From contig CAKZQX010000209.1 in the NCBI GenBank assembly GCA_937141995.1, positions 1-7,915 of the forward strand: DNA of 7,915 nt, read 5' to 3'. This DNA is from an uncultured Chloroflexaceae bacterium (GTDB taxonomy: Bacteria; Chloroflexota; Chloroflexia; Chloroflexales; Chloroflexaceae). The position numbers and the translations under genes are program-made. The notes below the pieces were generated by a model, which was given only the letters and a program-made list of their open reading frames with translations, searched no databases and was not told the DNA's origin. Positions 1 through 6,817 of the stretch are shown piece by piece (positions within the stretch are counted from its first letter, which is position 1; each line of letters begins with the position of its first letter).

Positions 1-95
1 GGGACTCCCGCTTCGGGGCCGTCGCCCCATGACCACCCCGTTTCAGACAGTCTCTTACAGGACTTACGCAGTCCCTCTCTCGGAAGTTGATATCG

Positions 96-127
96 CCTCC
101 GGTAGAGCGGAGGATTCTATGCTTTTT
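96..127 (+). terminator. Possible rho-independent terminator for an upstream plus-strand gene
   Basis: A perfect 6-bp GC stem, CCTCCG (96-101) with CGGAGG (108-113), has a 6-nt loop. An AT-richer segment follows and ends in CTTTTT at 122-127. The T run starts about 9 nt after the stem rather than directly at its foot, so this is an imperfect match to the terminator model. The gene it would serve lies outside the window. Confidence 0.3.
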
Positions 128-168
128 CACAAACATGTTGCACAATGTGCAACATGTTTGTGAAAAAG
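122..168. repeat. Perfect 47-nt palindrome (23-bp arms, 1-nt centre)
   Basis: Positions 122-144 are the exact reverse complement of 146-168, around a single A at 145, with no mismatch. The arms begin CTTTTTCACAAACATG and end CATGTTTGTGAAAAAG. Each arm contains its own palindromic octamer AACATGTT (132-139 and 151-158), and the centre TTGCACAATGTGCAA is also symmetric. The outer ends run T-rich then A-rich, the reverse of the A-stem-T layout of a bidirectional terminator, so termination is not the natural reading. It could be a high-affinity operator with two nested half-sites, a cruciform or recombination site, or a very stable RNA hairpin. No gene starts within 190 bp on the plus strand. Confidence 0.9.
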
Positions 169-267
169 ATCCATAACGTACCATGCTGCCGCAGGCGAAT
201 CCGGCCATGACCGTGCTCGAACGCCCAGTTTGCAGACCCACCGCGTAACTCGTGGTAGTCAGAGATA

Positions 268-360
268 GAAGAGACAAACACAGGACAAAGAACAAAACTC
301 TTGTTCGATAATGGTGTGCCGGATGCACTTTGTTCTGTATTTCTTTGTTCTGTGTTCTCT
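268..360 (+). repeat. Structured intergenic repeat, copy 1
   Basis: This about 93-nt element aligns without gaps to 6862-6954, with about 74 of 93 bases identical by my hand count. The outer parts are strongly conserved (GAAGAGACAAACA, GGACAAAGAACAAA, GCACTTTGTTCTGTAT) and the middle is diverged. The two ends form an inverted repeat: ACACAGGACAAAGAA (279-293) pairs with TTCTTTGTTCTGTGT (341-355) with one G.T wobble. This copy ends 4 nt from the aminotransferase stop codon, so it would lie at the 3' end of that minus-strand transcript and could end or stabilise it. It belongs to a small dispersed repeat family with conserved fold. Whether it works as DNA or RNA is not shown. Confidence 0.75.
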
Positions 361-363
361 CGA

Positions 364-1584
364 TTACCCCGTCACTGCTTCCGCAAAGCGCCGCATGCCC
401 TCGGCGATGTCGGCGTTGCTCTGCGCGTAAGAGAGCCGCAGGTAGCCCGGCGCGCCGAAGGCTTCACCCGGCACCACCCCGATGCGCGCCTGATCCAGCA
501 GATACTCGGCCAGATCGCCGGTGGTCGCGCAGACCGCGCCCGCCTTCAGTGGGCGGTTCAGCAGGCTGTTGACATTGGGGAAGACATAAAACGCGCCGTC
601 CGGCACCATGCAGGTGACACCGGCAATCTCCTGCAGGGCGGCGAGAATCAGGTCGCGCCGCTCGTGGAACGCCTGCACCATGCCGGCCACCGTCTGCTCT
701 AATTCCGTCGAGGGCGTGAAGGCGACCAGCGCCGCATGTTGCGCAATTGAGGCCGGGTGCGTGGTTGAGTGACTCTGGATCGAGCGGATTGGCCCGACAA
801 TCCCTTCGGGGCCGGCCACATAGCCGATGCGCCAGCCGGTCATCGCGTAGGTCTTGGATGCGCCGTTGATCACCAGGGTGCGGTCGGCAAAGTCGGGAGC
901 CACCCGCAGCCAGCGGGCATAGTCCACATAGCAGATCGCATCATAGATCTCGTCGCTGATGACGACCACCGGCGTGCCACGCAGCACACCTGCCAGTGCC
1001 GCCAGTTCCTCTTCTGTGTAGACCGCGCCGGTCGGGTTGGAGGGCGTGTTGAGGATAAGCCCGCGAGTGCGGGGCGACAGATGCTCCTGCAGTTGCTCCG
1101 CCGTGATCTTGAAGCCAGTCGTCTCATCAGTCTCGATCACGATCGGCACTGCTCCCGCCAGTCGCACCTGCTCCACATAGCTGACCCAGTAAGGCGCGGG
1201 CACAATCACCTCTTCGCCCTCGTCACAGAGCGCCTGGCAGGCCAGGAAGATCGCTTCCTTGGCTCCGGTGGTCACCGAAATCTGGTTGGGCGTGTAGTTG
1301 ATACCGGTATCCTGCGTCACCCGCTCGGCCACGGCCCGCCGCAGGTCCATAATGCCCCCGGTCGGCGTGTAGCGGGTCTGGTTGGCCTCGATTGCGGCCA
1401 CCGCCGCCGCCTTGATCGGTGCAGGTGTTGGGAAATCGGGCTCGCCCTGGCCGAAGGAGATGATCGAAATGCCCTGGGCGCGCAACTGCGCGATGCGGTT
1501 GCCCAGACCGACCGTGGCCGACGGCTGCAGGAGCGCCAGCCGTTTGCTCAGGCGGGGACTACTCTGCTGGATTGTGCTCGTCAC
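364..1584 (-). CDS. Class I/II PLP-dependent aminotransferase (probable aspartate aminotransferase, subgroup Ib-like)
   Basis: A 406-aa cytoplasmic fold-type I aminotransferase that moves an amino group between an amino acid and a 2-oxo acid, probably aspartate and 2-oxoglutarate. Visible landmarks are GEPDFPTP (47-54) near the N-terminus, TTGAKEA (105-111), PSNPTG (181-186) with the PLP-contacting Asn183, SDEIYD (210-215) with Asp211 and Tyr214, the Schiff-base lysine Lys244 in NGASKTYAMTGWRIGY, phosphate-contacting Arg252, and Arg383 in YLRLSYA for the alpha-carboxylate. PSATV (21-25) and Lys109 match the Thermus-type subgroup Ib pattern, where that lysine contacts the distal carboxylate. 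The protein is full length. The start is GTG, preceded by AAGGAAGAG at a normal distance. The gene appears monocistronic, with its own consensus promoter. Related aromatic or prephenate aminotransferases cannot be excluded. Confidence 0.93.
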   Translation of the reverse strand: MTSTIQQSSPRLSKRLALLQPSATVGLGNRIAQLRAQGISIISFGQGEPDFPTPAPIKAAAVAAIEANQTRYTPTGGIMDLRRAVAERVTQDTGINYTPNQISVTTGAKEAIFLACQALCDEGEEVIVPAPYWVSYVEQVRLAGAVPIVIETDETTGFKITAEQLQEHLSPRTRGLILNTPSNPTGAVYTEEELAALAGVLRGTPVVVISDEIYDAICYVDYARWLRVAPDFADRTLVINGASKTYAMTGWRIGYVAGPEGIVGPIRSIQSHSTTHPASIAQHAALVAFTPSTELEQTVAGMVQAFHERRDLILAALQEIAGVTCMVPDGAFYVFPNVNSLLNRPLKAGAVCATTGDLAEYLLDQARIGVVPGEAFGAPGYLRLSYAQSNADIAEGMRRFAEAVTG

Positions 1585-1622
1585 AGTTCTCTTCCTTACC
1601 TAAATTTCTTTAGATCATGTAC

Positions 1623-1636
1623 AACGGCATGCCGTT
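1623..1636. promoter_or_regulatory. 14-bp perfect palindrome in the aminotransferase 5' leader
   Basis: AACGGCATGCCGTT is a perfect palindrome located between the predicted transcription start (about 1680, minus strand) and the GTG at 1584. Its size suits a homodimeric repressor site. A second small inverted repeat, CTAAA/TTTAG (1600-1604 with 1609-1613), sits just upstream of the ribosome binding site. Either could regulate the aminotransferase. The regulator is unknown. Confidence 0.35.
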
Positions 1637-1686
1637 CATGCAAGGGCGTGAAGCATACATACTCGTTCTACGTCTTATAAATCGAG

Positions 1687-1715
1687 ATTATAGAAGCGGT
1701 ATGCAGCCGTGTCAA
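1687..1715 (-). promoter_or_regulatory. Full-consensus sigma-70-type promoter for the aminotransferase
   Basis: On the minus strand TTGACA (1710-1715) and TATAAT (1687-1692) are separated by exactly 17 bp. Both hexamers match the housekeeping consensus at every position. The expected start near 1680 gives a leader of about 95 nt before the GTG start codon. This implies strong, largely unassisted transcription unless the palindrome in the leader is bound. Confidence 0.8.
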
Positions 1716-1721
1716 GACGGC

Positions 1722-1750
1722 TTGCATGTCGCCGGGCAACACAGTAGACT
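1722..1750 (+). promoter_or_regulatory. Weak candidate promoter for the metalloprotease gene
   Basis: TTGCAT (1722-1727) and TAGACT (1745-1750) are 17 bp apart, lying back to back with the aminotransferase -35 element. The matches to consensus are only partial. It is offered because it is the best-spaced plus-strand pair I noticed in the 250-bp divergent spacer. Confidence 0.2.
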
Positions 1751-1834
1751 GTTAACGCACACTCCTGTGGGAGGTGCCGCTTGCCACGAACACTACTGCC
1801 CGGGCTCTGCCGCGCGCAGGATGAAAGGTAGACT

Positions 1835-3319
1835 ATGCAACCCATACTACGCGGATTTCTGATTGCCCTGATGATTGCCCTGGTTTTCGGTGCGCCCTCC
1901 GCCCTGGCGCAGGATGCGGCTGACACGATTGTGATTGAGGACCAGGACGTAACGCTGGAGTTTCCCAATCTGATGACCTTTAGCGCCTATGTCGAGAGCA
2001 GCAATCCCATTGCGGAGGTGGTGCTTGAATATGGTGTTGAGCGACTAACATGTGGTACCGTTACCGCCCGCGTATTTCCCGAGTTTACGCCGGGCAATGC
2101 GTCCGAGGTGAGTTGGACCTGGGAGATGCGCCAGTCCGGCTCGGAGCCGCCCGGCGCACAGATCTGGTATCGCTGGCGGGTGATTGATGAGGCGGGTAAC
2201 GCGCAGGTGGCCGAGACGCAGCAGGTCACCTGGCTGGATGCGCAGCACGACTGGCGCACGGTCAGCGAGGGGATGCTCTCGCTGCACTGGTATGCCGGTT
2301 CGTCCGCCTTTGCCGAGGAACTGCTCGCCACCGCGGTGACGGCGATGGAGCAGTTGAGCCAGACCACCGGCGTGACGCCTGAGTCGCCCGTCGATCTCTA
2401 CATCTATGCCGACACAGTTGATATGCGCGAGGCGGTGCTCTACGAGCCGGGATGGACCGGCGGTCAGGCCTATCCCGCCTATGATATTGTGATTATCGGG
2501 ATCAGCCCCGATGAGTTGGAGTGGGGCAAGAGCACGATTGCGCATGAGTTAACCCATGTACTGGTCGGGCATCTGACCTTCTCCTGCCTGGGCAGCGTGC
2601 CGACCTGGCTGAACGAGGGCATCGCGGTTTATGGCGAGGGTGGACTTGATCCCGCCGCAGCCACGCGTCTGGAGGAGGCGATCACCGCCGATGAACTGCT
2701 GTCGGTGCGCTCGTTGAGCGGTGCCTTCTCCGAGCATCCCGACAAAGCCGACCTTTCCTACTCGCAGTCCTACAGCCTGGTGAATTTCCTGATCGAGGAG
2801 TATGGCGCGGAGCAACTGCTGGCACTGTTTGGCACGTTGCGCGATGGGCTGCCGGTCGAAACCGGTCTGCAGCAGATCTACGGCTTCGGGTTGGAGGGAC
2901 TGGAAGATCAGTGGCGCGCGGCGGTGGGCGCACCAGCCCGCCAGACCAGCGAGGCCGAGCCGACAGCCACCCCGGAACCGACGCCGGTCCCGACCTACCC
3001 GCCGATTGACGCGGTGCCGCAGGCTCCCTCCGTGGCAGTAACCAGCGTCCCGACCGACGCGCCCGCGCCGACGGCAACGGCGACTCCGGTTGCGGCAGCG
3101 GCGCTGGACGCGGAAGACGGGAGCGCGGGGGAAGTAGTAGTCCCACCCGAACCGGCGGCAGCAGAAGCGATCGGCGAGGTCGGCAGCGATGCGGTGCAGT
3201 CGGTCTGGCCGCGCATGCTGGCAATTGCGGTTGTCGCTGTGATTTTGCTGCTGCTGCTCACGCTGGGGGCCGGGATCGCGCTCTTCTACGAGACGCGGCG
3301 GGCCAAAGCACAGAAGTAG
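1835..3319 (+). CDS. Secreted, membrane-anchored peptidase MA-like zinc metalloprotease
   Basis: A 494-aa exported protein. Residues 1-25 are a classical signal peptide ending PSALA, with cleavage expected before QDAAD. Residues 30-135 look like a beta-rich ectodomain. The catalytic domain spans about 140-365 and carries HELTH (237-241) followed by WLNEGIAVY with Glu261, the His-Glu-x-x-His plus downstream Glu zinc set of gluzincins; the layout resembles the Pfam peptidase MA-like families. A Pro/Thr/Ala-rich linker (about 370-450) leads to one hydrophobic segment (about 460-484) and a basic tail RRAKAQK, giving a type I topology with the protease outside. The ATG start is supported by AAAGG (1824-1828), 6 nt upstream. 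The substrate is unknown. The next gene encodes a peptide-type binding lipoprotein 90 nt downstream, so the two may work together at the surface. Confidence 0.85.
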   Translation: MQPILRGFLIALMIALVFGAPSALAQDAADTIVIEDQDVTLEFPNLMTFSAYVESSNPIAEVVLEYGVERLTCGTVTARVFPEFTPGNASEVSWTWEMRQSGSEPPGAQIWYRWRVIDEAGNAQVAETQQVTWLDAQHDWRTVSEGMLSLHWYAGSSAFAEELLATAVTAMEQLSQTTGVTPESPVDLYIYADTVDMREAVLYEPGWTGGQAYPAYDIVIIGISPDELEWGKSTIAHELTHVLVGHLTFSCLGSVPTWLNEGIAVYGEGGLDPAAATRLEEAITADELLSVRSLSGAFSEHPDKADLSYSQSYSLVNFLIEEYGAEQLLALFGTLRDGLPVETGLQQIYGFGLEGLEDQWRAAVGAPARQTSEAEPTATPEPTPVPTYPPIDAVPQAPSVAVTSVPTDAPAPTATATPVAAAALDAEDGSAGEVVVPPEPAAAEAIGEVGSDAVQSVWPRMLAIAVVAVILLLLLTLGAGIALFYETRRAKAQK

Positions 3320-3332
3320 TCTCCGTTCCGAA

Positions 3333-3350
3333 CAGGTCAATATTTACCTG
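3333..3350. promoter_or_regulatory. 18-bp near-palindrome between the protease and lipoprotein genes
   Basis: CAGGTCAATATTTACCTG is symmetric except for one position pair (3338 with 3345). The AT-rich centre and CAGGT/ACCTG arms look like an operator. As RNA it would be only a 5-bp hairpin with no T tract, so it is a poor terminator. A very GC-rich stretch follows (3348-3375). It may decide whether the lipoprotein gene is transcribed separately from the protease. Confidence 0.3.
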
Positions 3351-3409
3351 CCGCCGCCGCGCAACCCGCGCCGCCACAATCGCGGCAACAGAAAGTGTTA
3401 ACCAATCGC

Positions 3410-5644
3410 ATGAAATCGCAACAGCTTCACACGAACCACTCACAGCGCAGAGCCCGCCCGATCCGGGTGATCTGGCTGGGCCTGCTTGTGCTAGTTCTGG
3501 CGGGCTGCAACATCCTGCCGCAGTCGGCGGCGGATGTTGCGCCCACCGCTACATCTGTCCCACCCACCACAACGGCGGAACAACCCGCTACCCCGGATGA
3601 TCTGGCCGGCACGCTGACGCCTACGCCGGGGCCGCCGAACATGCCCACCGCCACGCTGCCCCCGGAAGATGTCGGTAGCAGTGCCGGGCGTTATGAGAAT
3701 AGCGAACTGGGCTTCGCCTTTGACTATCCGAGCGCCTGGCAGTCCGAACCGGGCGAGGATGAGTCTACCCTGACCACGCTGGTTGCGCCCTTTAGCCGCC
3801 TGGTTGTGATCGCGTTCTACAGCCCGCTGCCGGGCGATGCCGAACTGGAAGAGGCCGCCGGGCAGGTGCATGCCGCTGCAATTAACGGCGTCGGCAATGT
3901 TGAGCGCCTGACCGATGAGCCGACGACGCTGGCGAACGGACGCGCGGCCTGGATCAGCGAGTATACCGGCGAACTGGACGATGGCACGACTATTCAGGTG
4001 ATCCTGACCTCGGCGGCGCGCGGCGGGCGCATCTTCACGCTCATGGCCTTCGGCCCGCCGGAGACTATCACCAGTGAGCGGGAGACGCTGACCGAGGTCG
4101 CCGCCGGCATGCAACTGGAAGCGCCGAGTCTGTATGGTCTGGCGCGCGACGAGGTGCTGATCCTGCAGGGGGGCGAGTCGACCAACCCGCGCGTGTATGA
4201 TCCGGCCACCAGCGGCGGGAATGATTTGATTTTCAGCGGGCTAGTTTCGTTCAACCCGCAGTTGGAACTGGTGCCGGAACTGGCCGAGTCCTGGGAAATC
4301 AGTGAGGACGGCACGGTCTACACCTTCCACCTGCGCGAGAATGCGCGCTTCCACAATGGCCGCCCCGTGACCGCGCAGGATGTGATCTACTCCTGGGAGC
4401 GGGCAGCCGACCCGGCCACCGAGTCGGATATCGTGTTGACCTACCTGGGCGATATTGTCGGGGTGCCGGCGCTGCACGCGGGCGAGGCCGAGCAGATCAG
4501 CGGCCTGGAAGCGCTGGACGAGCGGACGCTCCAGGTGACGATTGACGCGCCCAAGCCCTACTTCCTGATGAAGCTGACCTACGGCCCGGCGCTGATCGTG
4601 GACCGGGCGAATGTCGAGTCGGGGCCGGAGTGGTACCGCACGCCCAACGGTACCGGACCCTACCGCCTGATCCGCTGGGACCGCTTCAAGCTGCAACTGT
4701 ACGAGCGCAACGCCGAGTTCTACCTGGGGCCGCCGGCAATCCCGTTTGTGGTGGTCCAACTCTTCTCCGGCGTTGGCATTCGCATGTACGAAACCGGCGA
4801 TATCGACATGACCGGCGTCAGTCGCTACAGCGTTGACCGGGTGCGCGACCCGACCGAGCCGCTGAATGCCGATCTGCGCGAGGGGGTGAATATGTGTACC
4901 TCCCTGGTGCGCTTTGACGTGGAGCAGCCGCCGTTTGACGATCCCAGGGTGCGGCAGGCGTTTGCGCTGGCCGTGGACAAGCAGACCTACCTGGATGTGG
5001 TCCTGTGGGGCACGGGCATCCCGGCGCAGGGACTCTACCCGCCCGCGCTGCCCGGCTACAACCCCGATCTGGCCGGCCTGACGTTTGACCCGGAACTGGC
5101 CCGGCAACGGCTGGCCGAGTCCAGCTATGGCAGCGCCGAAGCCCTGCCGCCGATTGTCTTCACCGACAGCGGCTTTGGCGGCGAGGTTGACCCCAGTGTG
5201 TCCGCGCTGGCGCAGATGTGGCAGACCCACCTGGGCGTCACGATTGAGGTCGAGAATCTGGAGCCGAACACCGCCTACGACCGCATCCATGACGGCTACC
5301 ACGGGCAGTTGTTCTTCTCCTCCTGGTGCGCCGACTATCCTGACCCGGAGAACTTCGCCGATGTACTGTTCCACGCGGCGGCGCAGCAGAACCTGGGCAA
5401 CTATGCCAACCCCGAGCTGGACAAACTGCTGGAGACGGCACGGGTTGAGAACGAGGTTGCGGAGCGGATCGCGCTCTACCAGCAGGCCGAGCAGATCATC
5501 GTCGAGGATGCGGCGGCGATCTTCCTGAACCACGGCCTGAGCTACATGCTGGTGAAGCCCTACATCAAAAACTTCGAACTCACCCCGATCAACGTCCCGA
5601 TTGAGCGCTACCTGGAGCTTGATACGGCGGCGCTGGAGGGATAA
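3410..5644 (+). CDS. Lipoprotein with PsbP/DUF1795-like domain fused to an oligopeptide-type ABC solute-binding domain
   Basis: A 744-aa surface lipoprotein from the ATG at 3410. An in-frame GTG at 3395 would add five residues, and neither start has a clear Shine-Dalgarno. A basic N-region and hydrophobic core end in the lipobox VLAGC with the acylated Cys33. A Thr/Pro-rich linker (about 34-92) follows. Residues about 94-241 (start RYENSELGFAFDYPSAW) resemble the PsbP/DUF1795 type of small domain, described as ligand or surface associated and often of unknown function. Residues about 245-735 are an SBP_bac_5 (DppA/OppA-like) binding domain, with LVPELAESWEISEDGTVYTF, then NGRPVTAQDVIYSW, and FDDPRVRQAFALAVDK near 509-524. 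Family members bind peptides, nickel or sugars for ABC import. No permease or ATPase gene adjoins it. The extra N-terminal domain makes it longer than ordinary members (about 500-600 aa). Confidence 0.88.
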   Translation: MKSQQLHTNHSQRRARPIRVIWLGLLVLVLAGCNILPQSAADVAPTATSVPPTTTAEQPATPDDLAGTLTPTPGPPNMPTATLPPEDVGSSAGRYENSELGFAFDYPSAWQSEPGEDESTLTTLVAPFSRLVVIAFYSPLPGDAELEEAAGQVHAAAINGVGNVERLTDEPTTLANGRAAWISEYTGELDDGTTIQVILTSAARGGRIFTLMAFGPPETITSERETLTEVAAGMQLEAPSLYGLARDEVLILQGGESTNPRVYDPATSGGNDLIFSGLVSFNPQLELVPELAESWEISEDGTVYTFHLRENARFHNGRPVTAQDVIYSWERAADPATESDIVLTYLGDIVGVPALHAGEAEQISGLEALDERTLQVTIDAPKPYFLMKLTYGPALIVDRANVESGPEWYRTPNGTGPYRLIRWDRFKLQLYERNAEFYLGPPAIPFVVVQLFSGVGIRMYETGDIDMTGVSRYSVDRVRDPTEPLNADLREGVNMCTSLVRFDVEQPPFDDPRVRQAFALAVDKQTYLDVVLWGTGIPAQGLYPPALPGYNPDLAGLTFDPELARQRLAESSYGSAEALPPIVFTDSGFGGEVDPSVSALAQMWQTHLGVTIEVENLEPNTAYDRIHDGYHGQLFFSSWCADYPDPENFADVLFHAAAQQNLGNYANPELDKLLETARVENEVAERIALYQQAEQIIVEDAAAIFLNHGLSYMLVKPYIKNFELTPINVPIERYLELDTAALEG

Positions 5645-5657
5645 TGTACCAACGCAA

Positions 5658-6746
5658 TCACTCCCAGCCTCGGGCATACCGCTGCACGGCGAGGAAGATC
5701 ACGCGGGGGGTGCCGTCGGGGGCGACGAAGTTCCAGTTGTCGGGGTAGGAGCGGGTGGCGAAGGGCGTGCTAAACTGCCAGAAGCAGACCGCCACCAGCC
5801 AGGGATAATCGCGCGCCTGCTCATAGGCGGCAATCGTCCAGCGAATGCGGTCGGCGGGGCGCACCGCGGCGGACCAGCGCGGATGATCATTCCAGCCGCC
5901 CTCGGTGATAATCATCGGCTTGCCCGCATCGCCGGAGCGGTCCATCAGTACGAGCACCCGTTCGATCCGCCGGAAGTTGACCTGCTCCGGGGCGGGGGGC
6001 GTATCCGGCGGCATCTGCCCGCCATAGGCATGCACCGCCCACATGTCGAAAAACGGTGCGGCCCCGGCATCATAGAGTGACGCCAGGTAGTGCATATCGT
6101 CCAGCCGCACCGTGCCGTCGCCGATGGACTGCCCCGGCGATAACCCGCCCGCAATAATGATCGCATCGGGCACCACTGCCTTGACGCGTGGGTAGACCAC
6201 CTTTAGCAGCGCGGTGTATGCGCCGGGATCGGGCGGGCGCTCGCCCCATTCAAAGCTCAGGTTGGGCTCATTCCAGATGATCAGGTGGCGCACGCCATAA
6301 GGCCGGTAGCGCTCGGCAAAGGCCGCCACATAGTCGGCATAGTCGGCGTAGTGCTCCGGGTCGAGGTAGCGGTCGGTGGTGCCGGGGGGCCGCGCCCACT
6401 CGGGCACAATATCCAGCCGCGCCACCATGGTCAGGCCCTGCCGTTGCGCGTGGCGCACAATCATATCCGCGCCGATCCAGTCAAAGCCATAGCGTGAGCG
6501 GGGTTGCACATAGGACCAGGGGAACAACTCCACCACCCAACCGGCACCCATCTCCCGCACCTGCGCCAGCGTCTGCTGAATGTAGGCTTCCTCGCCGACG
6601 CCGGAGAGCCGCGTATGCACCCCGACCAGCGGATTGATCGTCTCAACCTGCTGCTGCGGGGGCAGATGCAGCCGGCGGGGCAGTCGCAGCGCCAGAAACT
6701 CGGCGGCCAGCAGGGTAATCGCCAGGATGATCAAGATCTGTCGCAT
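5658..6746 (-). CDS. Membrane-anchored clan GH-A glycoside hydrolase-like protein
   Basis: A 362-aa protein with an uncleaved-looking N-terminal hydrophobic anchor (about 4-20, followed by basic RLPRRLH) and a TIM-barrel-type domain outside the membrane. IIWNEPNLS places an Asn159-Glu160-Pro161 motif where clan GH-A enzymes (GH5, GH39 and relatives) carry the acid/base Glu. MIITEGGWND (278-287) supplies Glu282 as candidate nucleophile. WAVHAYGG (236-243) and the Trp-rich CFWQFSTPF (321-329) fit sugar-binding barrel strands. The sugar substrate and exact GH family cannot be told. At about 320 ectodomain residues it is a bare catalytic domain with no binding module. The ATG start lacks a good Shine-Dalgarno. 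Its stop is 13 nt from that of the convergent lipoprotein gene. An imperfect hairpin (5632-5640 with 5661-5668) spans both stops and is the only terminator-like structure there. Confidence 0.8.
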   Translation of the reverse strand: MRQILIILAITLLAAEFLALRLPRRLHLPPQQQVETINPLVGVHTRLSGVGEEAYIQQTLAQVREMGAGWVVELFPWSYVQPRSRYGFDWIGADMIVRHAQRQGLTMVARLDIVPEWARPPGTTDRYLDPEHYADYADYVAAFAERYRPYGVRHLIIWNEPNLSFEWGERPPDPGAYTALLKVVYPRVKAVVPDAIIIAGGLSPGQSIGDGTVRLDDMHYLASLYDAGAAPFFDMWAVHAYGGQMPPDTPPAPEQVNFRRIERVLVLMDRSGDAGKPMIITEGGWNDHPRWSAAVRPADRIRWTIAAYEQARDYPWLVAVCFWQFSTPFATRSYPDNWNFVAPDGTPRVIFLAVQRYARGWE

Positions 6747-6788
6747 GATTTCGTTCTGCTTTTCGGCTATGTAACTCGTGGGGTTAAG

Positions 6789-6817
6789 ATGACAGCGAAA
6801 GGGTTTTATAGTATAAT
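6789..6817 (+). promoter_or_regulatory. Strong promoter for the squalene/phytoene synthase-like gene
   Basis: ATGACA (6789-6794, 5 of 6 to TTGACA) and a perfect TATAAT (6812-6817) are separated by 17 bp. Transcription would start near 6824, giving a leader of about 210 nt that contains the whole structured repeat (6862-6954) before the GTG at 7035. Confidence 0.7.

Larger units (their letters stand above)
1..267. other. Non-coding leader region with clustered hairpins
   Basis: I see no convincing coding frame here. The stretch is rich in short inverted repeats. GGGGC/GCCCC (15-19 with 24-28, 4-nt loop) and GGACT/AGTCC (60-64 with 70-74, 5-nt loop) precede the two stronger structures listed separately at 96-113 and 122-168. 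The string GGACTTACGCAGTCC at 60-74 loosely resembles terminal sequences I associate with some insertion sequences, but no transposase or partner end is in the window, so this is only a suspicion. The left edge may be the tail of an upstream transcription unit. Confidence 0.4.

Noticed and set aside
60..74. Insertion-sequence end (GGACTTACGCAGTCC)
   Set aside because: No partner inverted repeat, target duplication or transposase fragment is in the window; the resemblance alone is too weak to call an element.
122..168. Bidirectional transcription terminator
   Set aside because: The T run is on the left and the A run on the right, opposite to the A-stem-T layout needed for termination on either strand.
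268..360. CRISPR repeats suggested by the recurring AACAAAG strings
   Set aside because: There are only two full copies, 6.6 kb apart, with no regular spacing and no cas genes.
301..702. Plus-strand open frame starting inside repeat copy 1
   Set aside because: It begins in the structured repeat and then runs antisense to the aminotransferase 3' end; no homology or start signal was recognised.
769..1680. Plus-strand open frame of 303 codons opposite the aminotransferase
   Set aside because: It mirrors a well-supported aminotransferase with intact catalytic motifs, and its translation is Arg/His-rich with no family resemblance.
3000..3150. Tandem coding repeat in the protease linker
   Set aside because: The Pro/Thr/Ala-rich region is compositionally biased but has no regular repeat unit; it reads as a flexible spacer.
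2549..3340. Minus-strand open frame of 263 codons opposite the metalloprotease
   Set aside because: Arg-rich low-complexity translation over the protease C-terminal half, with no ribosome binding site or domain evidence seen.
4241..5677. Long minus-strand open frame of 478 codons opposite the lipoprotein gene
   Set aside because: It has no recognisable domain, overlaps a clear binding-protein gene over nearly its whole length, and is the expected by-product of GC-rich codon bias.
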